Source: Prauserella rugosa (GTDB lineage: Bacteria; Actinomycetota; Actinomycetes; Mycobacteriales; Pseudonocardiaceae). Taken from it: a stretch of 64,000 bases of DNA. Below the pieces are notes generated by a model, which was not told the origin of the DNA, searched no databases, and was given only the letters and a program-made list of their open reading frames with translations. The stretch is taken from the NCBI RefSeq assembly GCF_000719975.1, contig NZ_JOIJ01000004.1:62001-126000 (forward strand), in the 5' to 3' direction. Positions 36,601-44,099 of this stretch are shown here, in pieces (the first letter of the stretch is position 1; each line of letters begins with the position of its first letter). The position numbers and the translations under genes were made by a program.

Positions 36601-38292
36601 ATGGCACGTGACAGGGGCGACGAACGGACGGTCGACGAGCTCGCACGGCGGCTCACACAGCTCGACGGTCAGAGTTACGGCAGGTACAAGAGTCTCCAGG
36701 GCGACTGGACGGCCGACGGTTACACGGTGACGGTGCGGAAGGCGCAGACCGATCCGTTCGCGCCGGCGAGCCGGGTCGAGATACGCGTGGACGCCGAGTA
36801 CGCGGCGTTTCCCGGGTCCTGGTGGAACACTCCGGTGCGGGCGCGCGCGTTGGCGGACTTTCTGTTGCGGACGCTGGGAAAGCAGCTGCGCGGGTCGCTG
36901 TTGAAGGTCGACGTCGGCGGGCAGCAGGTGCTGGATCGCAGCGCCATGCGCGTGTCCGGCGGCGCGTTGACGGTGCGGCTGGGCATCGATCTGCCCGGAC
37001 CGCGGCGCCGGATCGACGGCCGCGGCGCGCGGCGGGCGTTGTGCGAACAGCTCCCCCGCGCCGTGGAGGCGTTGCGCCGCGACGCGCTGGACGCCGACGC
37101 AGTGGAGGCGTTCGTCGAGTCCGTCGAGGACACCGATGCGTTGCGCGGAATGCTCGCCGAACGTGGACTGGTGGCCTTCGTGGCCAACGGCGCCATGCTC
37201 GCGCGTCGCAGTGGCACCGACGACCGGCCATTGGCCGACGGGGTTCCGTTCACCTCGCCGGAGTCACTGCGCACGACGGTCGAGCTGCCCAACCGCGGCA
37301 CGGTCAGCGGCATGGGGATCGCCGAGGGCATCACGTTGGTCGTCGGCGGTGGTTTTCACGGCAAGTCGACATTGTTGCGCGCGTTGGAGCGCGGCGTGTA
37401 CGACCACGTTCCCGGCGACGGCAGGGAGTTGGTGGTCAGCCGCTCGTCCACCGTGAAGGTGCGCGCCGAGGACGGCCGCAGCGTGCAGCGGGTCGACGTG
37501 AGTGCGTTCGTCGGCGAACTGCCGACGGGCAGCGACACCCGCGATTTCTCGACCTCGAACGCGTCCGGTTCGACGTCGCAGGCGGCGACCACGATCGAGG
37601 CCGTCGAGGCGGGCGCCGAGGTGTTGCTGATCGACGAGGACACGGCGGCGACGAACCTGATGATCCGCGACGCGCGGATGCAGGAACTCGTGGCGAAGGG
37701 CAACGAGCCGCTGACGCCGTTCGTCGACCTGGTGCGGCCGTTGTACGAGCAGCACGGCGTGTCGACCGTGTTGGTGATGGGCGGGTCCGGGGACTACCTC
37801 GACGTCGCCGACCGCGTGATCATGATGGCCTCCTACCACCCGGAGGATGCGACCGAGCGGGCGCTGCGATTGCGCTCGTCGGAGCATCGCGTGGTCGAGG
37901 CCGACGGTTTCCCCGCGATCCGGCATCGCGTGTGCGACCCGGCGTCGTTGTCGGCCGAGCACAAGGGGCGGCGCAAGCTGAAGACCCGCGGGATCGACAC
38001 GCTCACCTACGGCGAGTCGGACATCGATCTGCGCGCGGTGGAACAGATCGTCGACGCGGGCCAGGTGATGGGCATCGGGTTGGCGTTGACCCACGGTGTC
38101 GAGAGTGGACTGATCGACGGCAAGCGGACGGTCGCGGAGTTCCTCGAGCTGCTCGAGCGGGACCTGGCCGACGGCGCGGATGCGATCCGGCACGGTTTCC
38201 TCGGCGATTACGTCGTTCCGCGGCGGTTCGAGGTCGCGGCCGCGTTGGCGAGGTTGCGCACGCTCCGCGTGGCCGAGCTGCGGGACACATGA
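36601..38292 (+). CDS. COG3044 ABC-class P-loop ATPase
   Basis: A 563-aa predicted ATPase of the ABC class (PF09818/COG3044), not a transporter. The N-terminal third binds nucleic acid in the related trypanosome protein MRB1590. Walker A is VVGGGFHGKSTLLRALE. A signature-like DFSTSNASGSTSQAATTIEA is followed by Walker B AEVLLIDEDTAATNLMIRDA and MGGSGDYLDVADRVIMM. No membrane segments. It is 40 bases after the PucR-like gene on the same strand, but a purine link is not evident. The cellular role in bacteria is unknown. Confidence 0.9.
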   Translation: MARDRGDERTVDELARRLTQLDGQSYGRYKSLQGDWTADGYTVTVRKAQTDPFAPASRVEIRVDAEYAAFPGSWWNTPVRARALADFLLRTLGKQLRGSLLKVDVGGQQVLDRSAMRVSGGALTVRLGIDLPGPRRRIDGRGARRALCEQLPRAVEALRRDALDADAVEAFVESVEDTDALRGMLAERGLVAFVANGAMLARRSGTDDRPLADGVPFTSPESLRTTVELPNRGTVSGMGIAEGITLVVGGGFHGKSTLLRALERGVYDHVPGDGRELVVSRSSTVKVRAEDGRSVQRVDVSAFVGELPTGSDTRDFSTSNASGSTSQAATTIEAVEAGAEVLLIDEDTAATNLMIRDARMQELVAKGNEPLTPFVDLVRPLYEQHGVSTVLVMGGSGDYLDVADRVIMMASYHPEDATERALRLRSSEHRVVEADGFPAIRHRVCDPASLSAEHKGRRKLKTRGIDTLTYGESDIDLRAVEQIVDAGQVMGIGLALTHGVESGLIDGKRTVAEFLELLERDLADGADAIRHGFLGDYVVPRRFEVAAALARLRTLRVAELRDT

Positions 38293-38304
38293 CGGGCGGC
38301 GGCG

Positions 38305-38523
38305 ATGAGTGACGCGCGGGAACGGGGCGACGCTGCCACGTGGCCGCCACCCCGGGTGGCGTTCGTTGCCGGGGTGGTGGTTGCCGGCATTGGTCTGTGG
38401 CTGGCGGTTGGTTCGGACAACCCGGTGTGGTTGTCCCTGGCTCAGGTCTGCGCGGGCGTAGTGATGGCTGTGTCGGCCTGGCGCTCCGGACGTCGCGGCG
38501 GCCATCACGGTCGAGACGCCTGA
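38305..38523 (+). CDS. Small two-helix membrane protein, unknown function
   Basis: A 72-aa protein following the COG3044 ATPase by 12 bases. It has a charged N-terminus (MSDARERGDAATWPPPR), one hydrophobic helix (VAFVAGVVVAGIGLWLAVG), a second (VWLSLAQVCAGVVMAVSAW) and a basic His/Arg tail (RSGRRGGHHGRDA). I do not recognise a family. Short spacing and the coherent two-helix topology argue that it is a real gene cotranscribed with the ATPase. Confidence 0.6.
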   Translation: MSDARERGDAATWPPPRVAFVAGVVVAGIGLWLAVGSDNPVWLSLAQVCAGVVMAVSAWRSGRRGGHHGRDA

Positions 38524-38549
38524 GGGCGACGAGCCCCCGCCGTCGGCGG

Positions 38550-39305
38550 TTATGCGAAGGGTGCGAGTTCGACGCCGGCGTCTAGGAGTCCTGTTCGGAC
38601 GCGCCGGGCGAGGTCGACGGCGCCTGCGGTGTCGCCGTGGAGGCACAGGGACCGTGGGCGTGCGTCGATGTCGGTTCCGTCGATCGCGGTGACCGTGCCG
38701 TCGGTGGCCATGCGCACGCTGCGCGCGACGACCGTGTCGGCGTCGTGGATGACGGCGCCGGGTTCGCGGCGGGAGACGAGGCGGCCTTCGGGCGTGTAGG
38801 CGCGGTCGGCGAAGGCTTCGGCGACGGTGGGCAGGTTCGCCTCGTCGGCGAGTCGGAGGAGTTCGGACCCGGGCAGTCCGAGGATGGGCAGCGTGGGGTC
38901 GTAGCGGCGGACGGCGTCGACGACGGCTTCGGCTTGTGCCGTGTGGTGGGCGACGGTGTTGTACAGGGCGCCGTGGGGTTTGACGTAACGCACGCGGGTG
39001 CCGGCGATGCGTGCGAATCCGTCGAGTGCACCGATCTGGTAGATGACGTCGTTGACCAGTTCGGCCGGGTCGACGTCGATGAAGCGCCTGCCGAAGCCGG
39101 CGAGGTCGCGGTAGCCGACCTGCGCGCCGATGGCCACGCCGCGTTCGGCGGAGCGTTCGGTGACGCGGCGCAGCACGGTGGGGTCGCCTGCGTGGAATCC
39201 ACATGCGACGTTGGCACTGGTCACGACGTCGAGCAGGGCGTCGTCGTCGGTGAGCGGCCAGATGCCGAAGCCTTCGCCGAGGTCGCTGTTGAGATCGAGC
39301 ACCAT
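38550..39305 (-). CDS. pxpA: 5-oxoprolinase subunit PxpA (LamB/YcsF family)
   Basis: A 251-aa LamB/YcsF protein; PxpA with PxpB/PxpC forms the prokaryotic 5-oxoprolinase. Motifs: MVLDLNSDLGEGFGIWPL, SANVACGFHAGDPTVL, QVGYRDLAGFGRRFIDVDP, VRYVKPHGALYNTVAHH, and CLHGDTAGAVDLARRVR. The frame stays open upstream through the repeat array, but only ATG 39305 gives the family N-terminus. Partner genes pxpB/pxpC are not in this window. It is separated from the DUF6986 gene by a 453-bp repeat-filled gap. Confidence 0.93.
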   Translation of the reverse strand: MVLDLNSDLGEGFGIWPLTDDDALLDVVTSANVACGFHAGDPTVLRRVTERSAERGVAIGAQVGYRDLAGFGRRFIDVDPAELVNDVIYQIGALDGFARIAGTRVRYVKPHGALYNTVAHHTAQAEAVVDAVRRYDPTLPILGLPGSELLRLADEANLPTVAEAFADRAYTPEGRLVSRREPGAVIHDADTVVARSVRMATDGTVTAIDGTDIDARPRSLCLHGDTAGAVDLARRVRTGLLDAGVELAPFA

Positions 39306-39386
39306 GCCGGCCAGGGTAGACGTTTCGTCGTCGACGACCGGCACGCCTTCGTCACCGGCCGAACAGCCACCCCCGCCAAACCCGCC

Positions 39387-39480
39387 CGTGTTGCGGATTC
39401 CGGTGCGCGTGTTGTGGTCCTGGGGGCCCGTGTTGCGGATTCCGGTGCGCGTGTTGTGGCTCTGTGGGCGTGTGTGGTGA
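39387..39480 (+). repeat. Left arm of a 21-bp-periodic array (CGTGTTGCGG orientation)
   Basis: Four units start exactly 21 bp apart at 39387, 39408, 39429 and 39450, alternating CGTGTTGCGG and CGTGTTGTGG, so the true unit is a 42-bp repeat (39387-39428 against 39429-39470, nearly identical including ATTCCGGTGCG spacers). A degenerate unit follows at 39469. It lies in the 453-bp gap between pxpA and the DUF6986 gene, which shows no convincing coding potential. Confidence 0.9.
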
Positions 39481-39503
39481 ATTCGGGGGCTGGTTTTGCG
39501 GGT

Positions 39504-39526
39504 CCGGGGACTCGTGTCGTCCCCGG
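39504..39526. repeat. Perfect hairpin at the centre of the repeat array
   Basis: CCGGGGAC (39504-39511), a 7-base loop TCGTGTC, and GTCCCCGG (39519-39526): perfect 8-bp arms. It sits between the left array (CGTGTTGCGG units) and the right array (CCGCAACACG units), at the point where unit orientation switches. No T-tract follows on either strand, so a simple intrinsic terminator is unlikely. Confidence 0.75.
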
Positions 39527-39542
39527 GCGAGCCCCCCGTAAC

Positions 39543-39756
39543 CCGCAACACGATGTCCCTGCATCCGCAACACGGCACCCAGTCACGCCACGAGCCCGGA
39601 GCTGCAATTTCACCCGCGAGCCGCAACACGAACTCCCGGGCTCGCAACACGCGCCCCCGAAACCGCAACACGGACCCCTGAACCCGCAACACGGACCCCT
39701 GAACCCGCAACACGGGCCCCTGCATCCGCAACACGCGGCCCTGAGACCGCGACACG
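39543..39756 (-). repeat. Right arm of a 21-bp-periodic array (CCGCAACACG orientation)
   Basis: Units read CCGCAACACG (reverse complement of the left-arm word) at 39543, 39565, 39621, 39642 (TCGCAACACG), 39663, 39684, 39705, 39726 and 39747 (CCGCGACACG). The last seven are spaced exactly 21 bp; the spacers are CCCCTG-rich and similar. The array ends three bases before the DUF6986 stop codon. The exact two-helical-turn period without unit loss argues for more than a random simple repeat. Confidence 0.9.
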
Positions 39757-39758
39757 GG

Positions 39759-40961
39759 TCAGCCGGCTCGGGCTGCCAATCGGGCCAATGTGCGACGGTC
39801 GATGTTGCCGAGTTGGCCGAGTTCGGTCTCGTCGACGGCTCCGCAGTCGAGGCCGCGGAGCACGTACGTCGCCAGGGCCTGGGCGGTGGCTGGTTCGTCG
39901 AGCACGCCGCCGTCGACGGCGCCGACGTAGGCGTCGAGTCGGGCGAGTGCGGAGGGGAGATTCTCGCGGAAGAAGCCGTAGGTGGCGGCGAAGCGGCTGG
40001 GAAGTTGGTGGGGGTGCAGGTCCCATCCCTGGTAGAAGCCGCGTTCGAGGGAGCGTCGCACGAGCCGTGCATGTTCGGCCCACGCCGCCCGCACGGTGTC
40101 GACGCCGCCGACGGGAAGGCGGTTGGTGGAGCCGTCGGAGAGCCGCACTCCCCTGCCCGCGGCGGCGACCTGCATGAACTGCTTGGCGAAGTCGGCGGCC
40201 GGGTGGTCCATGCTCTGGTAGGCGCCCGCGATGCCGAGACCGGCGCTGTAGTCGTAGGTGCCGAAGTGCAGGCCGCTGCAACGGCCGTCGGCAGCACGCA
40301 GGATCGACGGCAGCGCCACGGTGCCGTCGTGCGACAGGACCGACTGGGTGGTCTCGACCTGCACTTCGAACCGGAGTGTCCCGACCGCGAGGCCGTTGGC
40401 CTTCTCCAGTTCGGCGAGCACGTCGGCGGCCGCCGAGACCTGGTCGACGTCGGTCACCTTCGGAAGCGTCACCACGAACCCGGCGGGCGGCGGCCCGCCG
40501 AGCGCCTCGAGGAACACGTCGAGGGTGCGCATCCCGCGCCTGCGGGTGGCGAGTTCGAAGCTCTTGAACCGGATGCCGCAGAACGGTGCGACGGTCCGGG
40601 AGGCGAGTTCGCGGGCACAGCGCACGGCTTCGGCGTCCTCGACGTCGTCGCCGGGGTTGCCGTAGCCGTCCTCGAAGTCGATCCGCAGATCCTCGATCGG
40701 CTCGGTGGTGAGTTTGGTGCGCACGCGGGTGAGCACGTCGTCGGGGGCGTCGAGCTCGCCCGTGGCGAGCACGTCGAGAGCGGCGGCGCCCCACTCGCCG
40801 ACCAGGTCGGCGTGGAATCGCCCCGCGGGCACGTACACGGTGTGCACGGGTTGGCGTCCGGTCGGCTCACCGGGATAGGTGGCGGCCACGCGCGCGTCGG
40901 CCACGGCGAGCGAGGCGTCGATGCGCGCGTAGACGTCCTCGGTGAGCCGACCGGCTGCCAT
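39759..40961 (-). CDS. DUF6986 aldolase/CitE-superfamily-like protein
   Basis: A 400-aa protein of the DUF6986 family, related in sequence style to the HpcH/HpaI/CitE (PEP/pyruvate-binding TIM barrel) superfamily. Candidate elements: EDLRIDFEDGYGNPGDDVED (acidic metal-binding type), PFCGIRFKSFELATRRRGMR, FVVTLPKVTDVDQVSAAADV, FEVQVETTQSVL, GLHFGTYDYSAGLGIAGAYQ and YQGWDLHPHQLPSRF. The function is not established. It shares one base with the aceB stop (TAATG) and is surely cotranscribed with malate synthase, implying a role in C2 or ureidoglycolate metabolism. Confidence 0.85.
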   Translation of the reverse strand: MAAGRLTEDVYARIDASLAVADARVAATYPGEPTGRQPVHTVYVPAGRFHADLVGEWGAAALDVLATGELDAPDDVLTRVRTKLTTEPIEDLRIDFEDGYGNPGDDVEDAEAVRCARELASRTVAPFCGIRFKSFELATRRRGMRTLDVFLEALGGPPPAGFVVTLPKVTDVDQVSAAADVLAELEKANGLAVGTLRFEVQVETTQSVLSHDGTVALPSILRAADGRCSGLHFGTYDYSAGLGIAGAYQSMDHPAADFAKQFMQVAAAGRGVRLSDGSTNRLPVGGVDTVRAAWAEHARLVRRSLERGFYQGWDLHPHQLPSRFAATYGFFRENLPSALARLDAYVGAVDGGVLDEPATAQALATYVLRGLDCGAVDETELGQLGNIDRRTLARLAARAG

Positions 40962-42538
40962 TACTTGATCCGCTCGTAGGCGGGCAGCGTGAGGAAGTCG
41001 ACGAACTCGTCGGCGAGCGCGACCTCCTCGAACAGCTCCACGGCCGGCTGCAGCAGCTCCGGCTTGACCTCGCCGCCGAGCTGGCCCTTGACCTCGTCGA
41101 GCAGCGAACGGACGAGGTCGCGGGTCACGGTTTCACCGGAGTCGGCGAGCACGACGCTGTTCTGCACCCACTGCCACACCTGCGAGCGCGAGATCTCCGC
41201 GGTGGCGGCGTCCTCCATGAGGTTGTGGATACCGGCCGCGCCGTTGCCGCCCAGCCAGGAGGCGATGTAGCGGACACCGACGTCGACGGCACCGCGCAGG
41301 CCCTCCTTCGTGCACTGGGCGTCGGTGGCGGCGACGTCGAGCAGCTGGTCGGCCGTCACCGAGACGTCCTCGCGGAGCCGGTCGAGCTGGTTGGGCTTGT
41401 CGCCGAGGACCTTGTCGAACTCCTCCTTGCAGAGCTCGACCATGCCCGGGTGCGCGACCCACGAGCCGTCGAAGCCGTCGCCTGCCTCACGCGACTTGTC
41501 GGCGTGCACCTTCTTCGAGGCGTTCTCGGCGACCTCGGGGTCCTTGCTCGGGATCTGCGCGGCCATGCCGCCGATCGCGAACGCGCCGCGCTTGTGGCAG
41601 GTGCGCACGAGCAGCTCGGTGTAGGCGCGCATGAACGGCGCGGTCATGGTGACGGCGTTGCGGTCCGGCAGCACGAACTTCTCACCGGCGTCGCGGAAGT
41701 ACTTGATGACGCTGAACAGGTAGTCCCAACGACCCGCGTTCAGACCCGAGGCGTGCTCGCGGAGTTCGTAGAGGATCTCCTCCATCTCGAACGCGGCCGG
41801 GATGGTCTCGATCAGCACCGTGGCGCGGACGGTGCCGTGCTGGACGCCGAGGGTCTTCTCCGCGTAGGTGAACACGTCGTTCCACAGACGCGCCTCGAGG
41901 TGGCTCTCCATCTTCGGCAGGTAGTAGTACGGGCCCTTGCCGCGCGAGAGCAGTTCCTTCGCGTTGTGGAAGAAGTGCAGGCCGAAGTCGACGAGCGCGC
42001 CGACCCCCTTGCGGCCGTTGAACTCCAGGTTCCGCTCGTCGAGGTGCCAGCCGCGCGGGCGGACGACGATCGTGGCGTGCTCGACGTCGTCGCGCAGCGC
42101 GTAGTGCTTGCCGTTCGAGTCGAGCTCGATGGTGCCGCGGATGGCGTCGGACAGGTTGATCTGCCCGTTCACGACGTTGCTCCAGTGCGGCGTGTTCGCG
42201 TCCTCGAGGTCGGCGAGCCACACCTTGGCCCCGGAGTTGAGGGCGTTGATCGTCATCTTGCGCTCGGTCGGCCCGGTGATCTCCACCCGGCGGTCGCGCA
42301 GCGCAGGCGGCGCCTCGGCGACCTGCCAGTCGGACTCGCGGACCTGCTTGGTCTCGGGCAGGAAGTCCAGCCGTCCGGTGCGCTTGGCCTCCTCACGCTT
42401 GGCCTTGCGCGCCTCGAGCAGCTGGTCGCGGGTGGCCGCGAAGTTCTCGTGGAGACCGGCCAGGAACTCCAGCGCCTCCTGCGTCAGCACCTCGTCGCCG
42501 CGCTCGACGGCCTCGCCGAGCACACGAACATCAGACAT
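40961..42538 (-). CDS. aceB: Malate synthase A
   Basis: Condenses glyoxylate with acetyl-CoA to malate. The 525-aa length fits the A form rather than the ~720-aa G form. Signature stretches: REVEITGPTERK-like RRVEITGPTERKMTINALNS, VWLADLEDANTPHWSNVVNG, RPRGWHLDERN, YYYLPKMESHLEARLWNDVF, ATVLIETIPAAFEMEEILYE and DGSWVAHPGMVELCKEEFD. No isocitrate lyase is nearby, so glyoxylate more likely comes from allantoin breakdown. The promoter is divergent from the IclR regulator. Confidence 0.96.
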   Translation of the reverse strand: MSDVRVLGEAVERGDEVLTQEALEFLAGLHENFAATRDQLLEARKAKREEAKRTGRLDFLPETKQVRESDWQVAEAPPALRDRRVEITGPTERKMTINALNSGAKVWLADLEDANTPHWSNVVNGQINLSDAIRGTIELDSNGKHYALRDDVEHATIVVRPRGWHLDERNLEFNGRKGVGALVDFGLHFFHNAKELLSRGKGPYYYLPKMESHLEARLWNDVFTYAEKTLGVQHGTVRATVLIETIPAAFEMEEILYELREHASGLNAGRWDYLFSVIKYFRDAGEKFVLPDRNAVTMTAPFMRAYTELLVRTCHKRGAFAIGGMAAQIPSKDPEVAENASKKVHADKSREAGDGFDGSWVAHPGMVELCKEEFDKVLGDKPNQLDRLREDVSVTADQLLDVAATDAQCTKEGLRGAVDVGVRYIASWLGGNGAAGIHNLMEDAATAEISRSQVWQWVQNSVVLADSGETVTRDLVRSLLDEVKGQLGGEVKPELLQPAVELFEEVALADEFVDFLTLPAYERIK

Positions 42539-42575
42539 GGAACACCTCAGGGAACGTCGTCTCTATGGGGTCGTC

Positions 42576-42617
42576 TTTTACATGACGGACTATAGTTTCT
42601 ACATTACGGAAGCTCAA
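42576..42617. promoter_or_regulatory. Overlapping divergent aceB/iclR promoters with 21-bp-spaced operator repeats
   Basis: Minus strand: TTGAGC (42617-42612), 17-bp spacer, TATAGT (42594-42589) drives aceB. Plus strand: TTTACA (42577-42582), 17-bp spacer, TACATT (42600-42605) could drive iclR. Two direct repeats, TTTTACATGACGGA (42576-42589) and TTCTACATTACGGA (42597-42610), match at 12 of 14 positions and lie exactly 21 bp apart over these promoters. That is the layout expected for a repressor such as the adjacent IclR protein. Confidence 0.7.
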
Positions 42618-42654
42618 TGCGAGCGACGGTGCAGTACACGCGGAAGGAGCCGTG

Positions 42655-43401
42655 GTGGCCGCGAACGGTGGAGTGCAGTCCCTCGAGCGGGCGTTCGAGC
42701 TGCTCGAACGACTCGCCGATGCGGGCGGCGAGGCGAGTCTGTCCGAGTTGGCGACGTCGTCGGGCCTGCCCATGCCGACGATCCACCGGCTGATCCGCAC
42801 CCTCGTAGCGTCGGGCTACGTCCGGCAGAACGCGAATCGGCGCTACGCGCTCGGCGCGCGGCTGATCCGGCTGGGCGAGCACGCCAGCCTGCAGTTCGGC
42901 ACGTGGGCGCGTCCGCTGCTGGCGGAACTGGTCGACGAGGTGGGCGAGACCGCCAACCTGGCCGTGCTGGAACGCGACGAGGTCGTGTACGTCTCGCAGG
43001 CACCTTCCAAACACTCGATGCGGATGTTCACCGAGGTCGGCAGGCGGTTGTTGCCGCACGGCACGGGCGTGGGCAAGGCGATCCTCGCCGGGCTCCCTTC
43101 CGACGAGGTACGCGCACTGCTCGGACGCACCGGAATGCCGGCCTACACCGACCACACCATCACGGACGTGGACCGGTTCCTGGCTCACCTGGCCGACATC
43201 GCCGAACAGGGGTACGCGCTGGACGAGAGCGAACAGGAACTGGGCGTGCGCTGCATCGCCGTACCTGTTCCCGGGACCCCCACCCCCACCGCGGTGTCGG
43301 TGTCGGGGCCGGAGGGCAGGCTGACGAAGGACGCGGTGGGCCGTATCGCTCCCCTGGTCATCCGCACCGCGGAACAGCTGTCGAAGCAGCTGCCGAGCTG
43401 A
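42655..43401 (+). CDS. IclR-family regulator, AllR-like
   Basis: A 248-aa IclR regulator. The winged helix is SLERAFELLERLADAGGEAS with TSSGLPMPTIHRLIRTLVAS; the effector domain contains GETANLAVLERDEVVYVSQA, PHGTGVGKAILAGLPSDEVR and GYALDESEQELGVRCIAVPV. By position (divergent from aceB) it resembles AllR of Streptomyces, which represses allantoin and aceB genes. GTG 42655 has GGAAGGAG at 5-base spacing; GTG 42652 is the alternative. Confidence 0.92.
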   Translation: MAANGGVQSLERAFELLERLADAGGEASLSELATSSGLPMPTIHRLIRTLVASGYVRQNANRRYALGARLIRLGEHASLQFGTWARPLLAELVDEVGETANLAVLERDEVVYVSQAPSKHSMRMFTEVGRRLLPHGTGVGKAILAGLPSDEVRALLGRTGMPAYTDHTITDVDRFLAHLADIAEQGYALDESEQELGVRCIAVPVPGTPTPTAVSVSGPEGRLTKDAVGRIAPLVIRTAEQLSKQLPS

Positions 43402-43405
43402 CGCG

Positions 43406-44095
43406 TCAGCCCAGCTGCGGCCGCACCGACGCGATGAACTGTTGGAAGTCAGGCCCGAGGGTGGACATCTTGTCGGCGGTGGTGCTGAACGTAGCCAGGT
43501 CCACGGCAGTCCGCCCAGAACCGTCGACGTCCCGGAACCCGAACAGCACCTGGATCACCGCGATGTCCAGCTGCCTGCCGTTCACGGTCTGAGTCGACCG
43601 AATCACCTGGGTGAGCGACTTCGCCCGACCCGAGCCGCCTTCCTCGCGCTTGCTCAGCTTGACGTTCGTACCGCCGACACTTCTGAACTGCTGGTCTGCC
43701 AACGCGGTCAGCGTCGTGGAGCCGTCGACAACAAGCCCCTCTACGAGGATGTTCGTGGCGAACGCCTCGGCCCGCGACGCATCCTGCAGACCTGCCCAGG
43801 CGGCGTTCTCCACACCCAGCTGAGCCGGGTCCACGGAACTCCACCCCTCAGGGACCGTGACCGACAACGGCACGGGGAGCGCGGAGATGGTCGTCGTGCC
43901 ACCGGCGTCCGTGGTGTTTCCGGAATCTGCAGTGCTACTACTCGAGTCGGTGGAGTTGCCGGAAGGCGCGGCAGCCGTGGAAGACGCGGTGTCGGAGGCC
44001 GATGATGCCGGACCGGCCTGGCCCTCCTCCTCGGCCGAACATCCGGCGAGCACGATCGCCGCGCACATCACCGTTGCCGTCAGTGCCCGTCGCAT
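43406..44095 (-). CDS. LpqN/DcrB-like lipoprotein
   Basis: A 229-aa secreted lipoprotein. The signal peptide MRRALTATVMCAAIVLAGCS ends in the lipobox LAGC; a ~50-residue Ser/Thr-rich linker follows, then a globular domain (VPLSVTVPEGWSSVDPAQLG, EAFATNILVEGLVVDG, FSTTADKMSTLGPDFQQFIA). The domain is a visible paralogue of the product of 45391-45897, which shares the VP-x-GW-S-x-DP opening, F-A-x-NI and the -L-PDF-x-x-FI end. Last gene of the T7SS-type cassette. Function unknown. Confidence 0.78.
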   Translation of the reverse strand: MRRALTATVMCAAIVLAGCSAEEEGQAGPASSASDTASSTAAAPSGNSTDSSSSTADSGNTTDAGGTTTISALPVPLSVTVPEGWSSVDPAQLGVENAAWAGLQDASRAEAFATNILVEGLVVDGSTTLTALADQQFRSVGGTNVKLSKREEGGSGRAKSLTQVIRSTQTVNGRQLDIAVIQVLFGFRDVDGSGRTAVDLATFSTTADKMSTLGPDFQQFIASVRPQLG

Positions 44096-44099
44096 CCGC

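Noticed and set aside
39306..39755. Open frames over the repeat array (for example LRVQGSVLRVQG-type peptides)
   Set aside because: The repeats alone keep the frame open; the peptide is low-complexity and not preceded by a ribosome binding site. Not a gene.
39387..39756. CRISPR array
   Set aside because: Repeat core is only ~10 bp and spacers are ~11 bp and similar to each other; no cas genes near.
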